From contig NZ_VZAD01000063.1 in NCBI RefSeq assembly GCF_009495355.1, forward strand, positions 22,007 through 86,006: a stretch of 64,000 nt of DNA. The letters run 5' to 3'. Positions 59,631 through 64,000 of the stretch are shown here, one piece after another. The translations under genes and the position numbers were made by a program. The number at the start of each line of letters is the position of its first letter. Positions within the stretch are counted from its first letter, which is position 1. Source of the stretch: Segatella copri (GTDB lineage: Bacteria > Bacteroidota > Bacteroidia > Bacteroidales > Bacteroidaceae). The notes beneath the pieces were generated by a model. The model did no database searches. It worked only from the letters and a program-made list of their open reading frames with translations, and was not told where the DNA came from.

Positions 59631-59819
59631 TCAGCATAGCCGTATCGCCCAAGTCGTGTCGTTATGGAAGAATGTGCGGATAATCTCCCGACTTTCCTCT
59701 TCTGACTTATGTGCCGGCCATCCAGCACGAGGTCCTACGTCAGGGTCGGAGGCGTACTTGAAGAGCGCCTCAGCAACCGATTCCTGCCAATGGCGAAGTA
59801 AAATTCTTTCTGTTTCCAT
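59631..59819 (-). pseudogene. N-terminal fragment of the second GNAT gene
   Basis: METERILLRHWQESVAEALF and following codons match residues 1-59 of the intact GNAT protein to W-A-I, then diverge and stop. Homology ends near 59643. Together with 57837-57998 it frames the AbiE pair. Confidence 0.92.
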
Positions 59820-59860
59820 CAGATTATATCAATGTTTTGCATTTTATTTACTATGTGCAC

Positions 59861-59971
59861 TTACCCCAGCCAGTCGGTAAAGATAAGTATACATTCGTGC
59901 ACCTTCTCAAAGAATTTCCCTATCCGGCGCTTGATGCCCTTCCAATATATCCCATTCTTTTTAATGCTCAT
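59861..59971 (-). CDS. Possible 36-residue amphipathic microprotein
   Basis: An ORF from ATG at 59971 encodes a basic N-terminus (MSIKKNGIYWKGIKRRIGKF) followed by a Trp-containing hydrophobic end (F-T-D-W-L-G). It may be a small peptide or chance. It follows the DUF1294 gene by 23 bases on the same strand. Confidence 0.35.
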   Translation of the reverse strand: MSIKKNGIYWKGIKRRIGKFFEKVHECILIFTDWLG

Positions 59972-59994
59972 ATACTTAGTTATTTATTTTGTTA

Positions 59995-60279
59995 TTAATT
60001 CATGTGCAAATACGCCATCAGCGCAATCTGTATCAGCAGAATGGCAGGAATACCGTATTTGAATTTCTTGTGCATCGTCTTATGGTGCCAGACTTTCATT
60101 CCCATCCATGCCCCGACGCTTCCTCCAACGACAGCCAGCAATAAAAGCGTTACTTCCGGAATGCGCCATTTGGCTTTCTTTGCCTTGTACTTATCAATGC
60201 CGTACACGATGAATGCAACTGCATTGATAGCAAGGAGATAGTAGGCGAGGCAACTATGTAATGTATTCATATCCTTCAA
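59995..60279 (-). CDS. DUF1294 membrane protein
   Basis: This 94-residue inner-membrane protein (possibly 91 from the second ATG) has hydrophobic segments at about 7-25 and 41-62 and a third at about 76-92. The family pattern is Y-G-I-D-K-Y-K-A-K-K-A-K-W-R-I-P-E (about 26-42), GGSVGAWMGMKVWHHKTMHKKF in outline (about 52-73). Function unknown; in other bacteria it can be fused to cold-shock domains. It lies 18 bases after the YccF gene. Confidence 0.92.
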   Translation of the reverse strand: MKDMNTLHSCLAYYLLAINAVAFIVYGIDKYKAKKAKWRIPEVTLLLLAVVGGSVGAWMGMKVWHHKTMHKKFKYGIPAILLIQIALMAYLHMN

Positions 60280-60297
60280 CTTTTTTTTCTTATTTCT

Positions 60298-60675
60298 TTA
60301 AAATCCCAACTCCACATCTTTACCGAATGGTGCGAGTGAAAGTCCGGCCATCTTGAAATGCTGTTTTCCCCAAGGAATGCCGAAGATGGTGATACATAAG
60401 ATAAAACCGAAGAACAGATGCATGAGGCAAGCCCACAATCCTCCGAAAAACATCCAGAGTAAATTCAGTGGAATGCGAATGCAACCAGTTGGACTATTCG
60501 TTTCTCTTACCGTAGAACCAAAAGGCCATAGGCATAGCAGACCAATCTTGAATGTCTGTATCGCAAAGGGAATGCCGATGATAGTACATGCAAGAGCTAT
60601 ACTTCCGGTGAAATAACCGATGGCAGCTTCGAGACCTCCGAAGAGCCACCATAGTAAGTTTCCTATTATGCGCAT
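60298..60675 (-). CDS. YccF domain membrane protein
   Basis: This 125-residue inner-membrane protein has two YccF repeats: N-L-L-W-W-L-F-G-G-L-E-A-A (about 6-18) and N-L-L-W-M-F-F-G-G-L-W-A-C (about 71-83), each followed by G-I-P-x-G-x-Q-x-F-K. The function is unknown. It sits between thioredoxin and DUF1294 in one transcript. Confidence 0.93.
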   Translation of the reverse strand: MRIIGNLLWWLFGGLEAAIGYFTGSIALACTIIGIPFAIQTFKIGLLCLWPFGSTVRETNSPTGCIRIPLNLLWMFFGGLWACLMHLFFGFILCITIFGIPWGKQHFKMAGLSLAPFGKDVELGF

Positions 60676-60699
60676 AAGATTATTCTTTAATATTTTTGA

Positions 60700-60999
60700 T
60701 TATATCAAGAATGGATCAAGCGTAGCCAGCAGTTCGGCTTTATCTACCACACCGCTTGTGCGCCACAATACTTCTCCGTTTCTGAAAAGCATCAGCGTAG
60801 GCACGGATTGGATGCGGTATTGGCTTGCAGTTACGCCGTACTTATCTACATCCACCTTGATGATTCGGATGCGGTCGCCCAACACACTCTTCACCTGCTC
60901 CAGAATGGGGTGCATCGCCTTGCAAGGTTGGCACCAAGTAGCAAAGAAATCGACCAGAACAAGCTGGCCACTGTTTATTACATTATTAAATGTCTCCAT
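60700..60999 (-). CDS. Thioredoxin
   Basis: This 99-residue single-domain cytoplasmic thioredoxin has the redox motif WCQPCK (about 22-27, P-rather-than-G-P variant), the cis-proline loop R-I-Q-S-V-P-T-L (about 63-70) and typical V-D-F-F-A-T. It would reduce disulfides. The active site W-C-Q-P-C differs from the classical W-C-G-P-C at one position. It follows the hydrolase by 27 bases. Confidence 0.95.
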   Translation of the reverse strand: METFNNVINSGQLVLVDFFATWCQPCKAMHPILEQVKSVLGDRIRIIKVDVDKYGVTASQYRIQSVPTLMLFRNGEVLWRTSGVVDKAELLATLDPFLI

Positions 61000-61026
61000 A
61001 ATTATTTGTCTATTTCTGTGAAACGA

Positions 61027-61629
61027 TTAAAAGTTTGCTGAAAACTCCATCAGCATTTTCTGGGCAAGGGGAGCGTACCAGGTCTTCACCTCCTGCTCAG
61101 TAGGCGTGTGACCGCCAGGGAAATGGAAGGCTTGATTGTAATGCTGTAGGAAGAGAGGGGAGAAGTGAGCCAGGGTGTCCTGCTCACCAAAAAGTCCCCA
61201 CACACGATCCTTATAATATGGGTTGCAATGGTCAAACTGCACGGCTTCCAGCTCCGCAAACTCCTCAATCAGCGCCTCGTCAATCACCAGCCGCTGATTT
61301 CCGTCCCTTCTCGGAGCCTTGTATTCATGCTCGCCGATTCGCTCCTTCAGAAACTCCGTCATCATGAAATACGGATTGCCGAGCAGGGCAGGAATGCCCA
61401 CCACTGGAGCCAGCATCTGGGCGAGGAAAGAGCCGCAGCTGTTGCCCAGAAGCAAGTCGGGCTGTTCCCGGTCGATGATGGAGCGAATCTCCTTCAGTGC
61501 CTCCTTGGGGTGCAATGGCAGGTCGGGAGTCAGCACCACCGCCGTCCCCTCAAACGCCTCTTTCAAGGCTTTCGCCATCGGACAGCTGCCCGTAGCGAAG
61601 AATCCGTGTAGGAATAATATCTTTTTCAT
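61027..61629 (-). CDS. YqiA/YcfP-like alpha/beta hydrolase
   Basis: This 200-residue protein resembles YqiA-type esterases: KKILFLHGFFATGS (about 2-15), the nucleophile elbow LLGNSCGSFLAQ (about 59-70; Ser in G-N-S-C-G), an Asp in L-F-G-E-Q-D-T-L (about 152) and the His in HFPGGHTPT (about 180). The substrate is unknown. The start at 61629 (MKKIL) is favoured over ATGs further upstream because the MAYP leader ORF ends 2 bases before it. It is first gene of the hydrolase-thioredoxin-YccF-DUF1294 operon. Confidence 0.9.
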   Translation of the reverse strand: MKKILFLHGFFATGSCPMAKALKEAFEGTAVVLTPDLPLHPKEALKEIRSIIDREQPDLLLGNSCGSFLAQMLAPVVGIPALLGNPYFMMTEFLKERIGEHEYKAPRRDGNQRLVIDEALIEEFAELEAVQFDHCNPYYKDRVWGLFGEQDTLAHFSPLFLQHYNQAFHFPGGHTPTEQEVKTWYAPLAQKMLMEFSANF

Positions 61630-61631
61630 GC

Positions 61632-61679
61632 TCAAATCATTTGATAATGATGCGCCTGTAATATAGGAGGATAAGCCAT
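61632..61679 (-). CDS. MAYP leader micro-ORF before the hydrolase gene
   Basis: This ORF encodes MAYPPILQAHHYQMI and ends 2 bases before the hydrolase ATG, so translation could be coupled. The first codons and the surrounding core match the leaders at 50736-50759 and 53194-53214. Confidence 0.45.
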   Translation of the reverse strand: MAYPPILQAHHYQMI

Positions 61680-61803
61680 GCTCAACGCCCATACTGGCGC
61701 AATATATCTGCAAAAATACAGAAAAAAATCAAAAAAATGATTTTATGGATAGATTTTGTTTGCAGGGCTAACTTGATTTAACTTTATTTGTAAGCAAGGG
61801 GAT
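61669..61803 (-). repeat. Dispersed promoter/leader repeat, copy B
   Basis: This copy matches 53204-53340 along its length. It carries the -7 box TATTTTTG (plus-strand CAAAAATA, 61711-61718) for the hydrolase operon. Confidence 0.7.
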
Positions 61804-61937
61804 AACGAGGACGTCTTTAGTGTTATCTTGGGTTCCAAGTACATAGTTTCTCTTCACCTCATTCTTAACCTCACTTTCAACCTCACTTTCTGTAATCTTC
61901 TATTTTTTTGATTATTAGCAATGCTATCATCAGTTTT

Positions 61938-62147
61938 CTATGTACTGCGTTTCTGGGTATTTGTCTGAGTGCTTGTTTTGGCAATATTGTTGACTTTCTG
62001 AATATAATCACCGACTTTGCACATAATATTCATAAGATTATTACGTGCAAAAAACAATGAATATATCCAGTCAGCTGCACTATCATGATTGAATGATAGG
62101 GCAAATCTGCAGATTTTAGCGTATTTTTCGAAAAAGATTGAGAACAT
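61938..62147 (-). CDS. Doubtful 69-residue ORF after the tandem RNA
   Basis: An ATG immediately after the terminator at 62154-62179 opens a Phe/Asn-rich 69-codon frame (MFSIFFEKYAKICRF). No family is recognised and the region is AT-rich. It is included only because it is the one frame of any length in the 719-base gap 61630-62347. It may be chance. Confidence 0.2.
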   Translation of the reverse strand: MFSIFFEKYAKICRFALSFNHDSAADWIYSLFFARNNLMNIMCKVGDYIQKVNNIAKTSTQTNTQKRST

Positions 62148-62153
62148 AATAAA

Positions 62154-62179
62154 GCCCTCGATACCAAGGTACCGAGGGC
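62154..62179 (-). terminator. Terminator of the tandem RNA element
   Basis: GCCCTCGATACC (62154-62165) pairs with GGTACCGAGGGC (62168-62179), one G-U pair. On the minus strand the hairpin is followed by TTTATT. Confidence 0.75.
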
Positions 62180-62182
62180 AAG

Positions 62183-62317
62183 CCTATCTGTCACGTCCAG
62201 CCTCATTGAAGAGACAAAAACTAACTTAATAGCACATAACAACGATAGGTTTCCGCTGAGGACGTCCAGCCTCAGTGAAGAGACTAACACTAACTTAATA
62301 GCACATAACAACAGCGG
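62183..62317 (-). ncRNA. Tandem structured RNA, two copies with covarying closing stems
   Basis: Two 51-base copies (62193-62243 and 62262-62312, 69 bases apart, three mismatches) each lie inside a six-base closing stem: CCTATC/GATAGG for the first and CCGCTG/CAGCGG for the second. The closing stems differ completely in sequence between the copies yet both pair, while the core is conserved. On the minus strand each core can also form AGTCTC/GAGGCT or a close variant. A terminator follows. The strand is inferred from the terminator and the gene upstream. It could be a regulatory RNA, a tandem riboswitch-like element or a type III antitoxin RNA. Confidence 0.7.
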
Positions 62318-62347
62318 TTATTCTTTACGTTCCTTTCAAAGAGAAAC

Positions 62348-62542
62348 TTACTTTGCGAAAGGTCCTTTTCCTCCATGCTCTTTAAGATATTTTCGTGAAC
62401 GTTCCATCATTCTGTCAATATCCTCAAACGAGAAAAGCAATTTTCTCCTTTGTGGATTTTTCTCATTCTCTTCCGCCTCACGTATAAAACGTTCAGCGTC
62501 TTCACCTGTCAATACAGGTGTGCTTTTTATTTCTAATGCCAT
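62348..62542 (-). CDS. Small antitoxin-like protein
   Basis: This 64-residue charged, helical protein begins MALEIKSTPVLTGEDAERFI, with a central R-R-K-L-L-F-S-F-E-D-I-D-R-M-M-E and a Lys-rich end. It resembles small antitoxins or regulators of Bacteroidota in size and composition, but no toxin gene is adjacent. It ends 31 bases before the tandem RNA and may be in the same transcript. An ATG at 62554 would add four residues. Confidence 0.55.
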   Translation of the reverse strand: MALEIKSTPVLTGEDAERFIREAEENEKNPQRRKLLFSFEDIDRMMERSRKYLKEHGGKGPFAK

Positions 62543-62546
62543 AATT

Positions 62547-62637
62547 TTACGCAAGAATTATTCTGACTCTTCGTATTACTTCTATTGCACCGATGATAGC
62601 AACTATACCTGCTAAAAAGAAACATCAGTAACTCCAT
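62547..62637 (-). pseudogene. Probable small membrane protein with frameshift
   Basis: The minus strand starts MELLMF and, in the next frame after a T-rich run, continues FLAGIVAIIGAIEVIRRVRI to a TAA. A one-base length change in the T-run would join the halves into a membrane protein of about 30 residues. Short and uncertain. Confidence 0.35.
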
Positions 62638-62668
62638 AATTGTTTGATCTTAATAATGTAATTGCCGA

Positions 62669-62676
62669 CAAAGGTA
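62669..62676 (-). promoter_or_regulatory. -7 box TACCTTTG of the small antitoxin-like operon
   Basis: CAAAGGTA on the plus strand, upstream of the membrane-protein remnant and the 64-residue gene. Confidence 0.5.
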
Positions 62677-62722
62677 CAAAGAATACGTGAGATAGCCAAA
62701 CTTTTTAAGAAAATCATACTTC

Positions 62723-62854
62723 TCAGTGCCTGTTTCCCTGATGAAGGTTTCCCTTCGGTTGCGGATGCGGTTGTCCTCGTCTTCTGTAATAACGTAAGGT
62801 GCGTTGGATTATTGCATCGTCTTGATAGGCGATAAAATCAATATATTCTGACAT
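62723..62854 (-). pseudogene. Gene remnant of unknown origin
   Basis: The minus strand opens with MSEYIDFIAYQDDAIIQRTL, then a different frame shows ITEDEDNRIRNRRETFIRET and on to Y-D-F-L-K-K-F-G. The two look like ends of one protein with loss of the middle and a frame change. The family is not recognised. Confidence 0.3.
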
Positions 62855-62932
62855 GTTTCTTTCTTTTTGCATAAATAACATTAAAAATCATACTTCTTAT
62901 AAATGATTAGGGTGATTTTCATCTTTTTTTTG

Positions 62933-62940
62933 TATTTTTG
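62933..62940 (+). promoter_or_regulatory. -7 box TATTTTTG of the DinD-RhuM gene
   Basis: A TAnnTTTG match, 45 bases before the ATG at 62986. Confidence 0.5.
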
Positions 62941-62985
62941 CTATTCAATGTTGTAGAACGTCGATACAAAAGAAACGGAAAAGAT

Positions 62986-63690
62986 ATGGATGAGAATAAT
63001 GTGCCTGACATGCGTCCGACATTCGAAGAAATTCGGAAAGTGGATGACAACGGGAAAGAATACTGGAGCTCACGTAATCTTTGTAATGCGATGGGCTATT
63101 CGGGATATTGGAAATTCCAGAATGTAATAGACAAAGCAATCAAAGTTGCCAGTGAAAAAGGTATGGATATAGATGACCATTTCAACCGTGTGGTTGAAAT
63201 GGTTAAGTTGGGTAGTGGATCGTTTCGCAAGGTCGAAGCTTTCCATCTATCCCGTATGGTCTGTATGATTATTTCTGAGAATGCTGATTCAAGGAAGTTA
63301 TTGGTGAAGCAGGCAAGAGCCTATTTTTCTCAATCCGTATCTACAACCGAATATATGCGTAACTCGCTGGAATCAAACATCTTACTGTATAAGACTGAAC
63401 AAGGTGAAACTCGCATTGAAGTGATTTTCAACAACGAAACTTTTTGGATGTCACAGAAAAAGATGGCTGTATTGTTTGGTGTTGACGTAAGAACAATCAG
63501 CTATCATATTGGGCAGATTTACGAGACTGGAGAATTGGATAAAACGGCAACTATCCGAAAAATTGGGATAGTTCAAACCGAAGGAGAGCGTGATGTTGAG
63601 CGTTCTCCATTGTTCTACAATCTTGATGTTATCATTGCTGTTGGTTATAGTAGTACCGTCTTATCTTATATAAGAAAAATAACGCAATGA
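62986..63690 (+). CDS. DinD-like/RhuM fusion protein, C-terminus shortened
   Basis: This 234-residue protein has an N-terminal part like DinD (YWSSRNLCNAMGYSGYWKF, about 22-40; HLSRMVCMIISENADSRK, about 86-103) and then a RhuM-type part (about 126-228: V-I-F-N-N-E-T-F-W-M-S-Q-K-K-M-A-V-L-F-G-V and SPLFYNLDVIIAVGY). Usual RhuM proteins go on for 150 or more residues after N-L-D-x-I-I-x-V-G-Y; here the frame changes to S-S-T-V-L-S-Y and stops. RhuM proteins are linked to mobile DNA; DinD is SOS-related. The start at 62986 is the first ATG after the -7 box that keeps the frame. Confidence 0.75.
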   Translation: MDENNVPDMRPTFEEIRKVDDNGKEYWSSRNLCNAMGYSGYWKFQNVIDKAIKVASEKGMDIDDHFNRVVEMVKLGSGSFRKVEAFHLSRMVCMIISENADSRKLLVKQARAYFSQSVSTTEYMRNSLESNILLYKTEQGETRIEVIFNNETFWMSQKKMAVLFGVDVRTISYHIGQIYETGELDKTATIRKIGIVQTEGERDVERSPLFYNLDVIIAVGYSSTVLSYIRKITQ

Positions 63691-63713
63691 AATAATCAAA
63701 ATATTTAAAGACA

Positions 63714-63877
63714 ATGAAAAGGATTATCGATAGTACATTAGTAATACTTTCTTTGATGTTGATCTTCGGTTGCAAGGAAAGTAAGGTGGTCAAATTATAC
63801 CTTTCTCTTATCCAAAGGACGATACTTTTGACCCAAATGGTGGTCTGAAGGCAACAACTTCGTGCTTTCTCTAAAGG
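63714..63877 (+). pseudogene. Small lipoprotein with frameshift
   Basis: An ATG at 63714 opens MKRIIDSTLVILSLMLIFGC, a lipoprotein signal with lipobox Cys20. The frame ends at 63849, but an overlapping frame continues GQIIPFSYPKDDTFDPNGGL and stops at about 63877. A one-base loss near AAGGTGG (about 63784) would join them. It lies 24 bases after the DinD-RhuM stop; function unknown. Confidence 0.45.
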
Positions 63878-63915
63878 TATGGATTCAAAAAACAGACGCA
63901 ACAAGTGATAAAAAG

Positions 63916-63946
63916 ATAGGGAACGCGCTGCGTTCCCTATTTTCGT
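63916..63946 (+). terminator. Terminator near the window end
   Basis: ATAGGGAACGC (63916-63926) pairs perfectly with GCGTTCCCTAT (63930-63940), three-base loop, followed by TTTCGTT. Nothing is recognised in 63947-64000. Confidence 0.8.
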
Positions 63947-64000
63947 TGTGTGTCGGGCATGACACTAACCTAACTGGTTTAACTCCAGTCGCAGGTATTT

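Noticed and set aside
62193..62312. Two 51-base copies as CRISPR repeats
   Set aside because: The gap between copies is 18 bases and takes part in pairing; only two copies and no cas genes.
1..64000. tRNA or rRNA genes
   Set aside because: No tRNA-like D- and T-loop arrangement or rRNA stretch was noticed by eye; a covariance search would be needed to exclude a tRNA.

Overview
The window looks like a chromosome segment of a Bacteroidota gut organism, most likely a Prevotellaceae member close to Segatella (Prevotella) copri. Reasons seen in the sequence: more than twenty promoters carry the Bacteroidota -7 box TAnnTTTG (often TACCTTTG or TATCTTTG), Shine-Dalgarno sequences are mostly missing, there is a SusC-type TonB receptor, and families typical of this phylum occur (DUF4738, DUF4301, DUF4391, PIF1-HTH helicase, RelA with a dead HD domain). 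The species assignment is inference. No tRNA, rRNA, transposase, integrase or CRISPR array was recognised.

Region 1-14.9 kb is mostly core: the end of rfbC, a DUF4738 lipoprotein broken by an amber codon, an SLC13-type permease, a PIF1-like helicase, RelA and a DUF4301 protein, then a four-gene efflux operon (TolC, HlyD, two ABC-2 permeases, no ATPase) facing an AraC regulator. Region 16-23 kb holds an LPS-kinase-like gene, the threonine operon (thrA, a phosphoglycerate-mutase-like gene in the homoserine kinase position, thrC) and tcdA. Region 23.6-29.2 kb holds a secreted calcineurin-like phosphoesterase with a TonB receptor, a small membrane protein and an orphan FecCD permease.

Region 30.3-40.6 kb is a compact defence island: SNF2-like helicase, DUF4391 protein, DUF1016 (YhcG-like) nuclease, type III methyltransferase Mod and type III restriction subunit Res, all on the plus strand. 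mod carries an 11-G tract near its start, a strong candidate for phase variation, and an AT-rich central target-recognition segment. A 35-bp direct repeat (one mismatch) brackets the island. Then come umuD, umuC and an ABC-F gene (one minus-strand operon, umuC before umuD), kup, a PepSY-like protein, a ZIP transporter, a broken VOC gene and yaaA.

Region 49-64 kb is accessory and rearranged: regulators (LuxR with a PAS-like region, AraC), a CMD-cupin enzyme, a Nim-like flavoprotein, a GH5-like secreted protein, a repair-flavoured operon (AlkZ-related, AlkD-like, RNase H-like, GNAT, TIGR04076), an AbiEi/AbiEii toxin-antitoxin pair sitting inside a second disrupted GNAT gene, a thioredoxin/hydrolase operon, a tandem structured RNA and a DinD-RhuM fusion.

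The most unusual signals are in non-coding DNA: four intergenic arrays with a 21-22 nt period and a shared layout (one inverted unit followed by direct units) but unrelated sequence; a tandem RNA element whose closing stems covary between its two copies; a repeated promoter/leader cassette with a MAYP micro-ORF before three unrelated genes; and two in-frame palindromic insertions in an RNase H-like gene.
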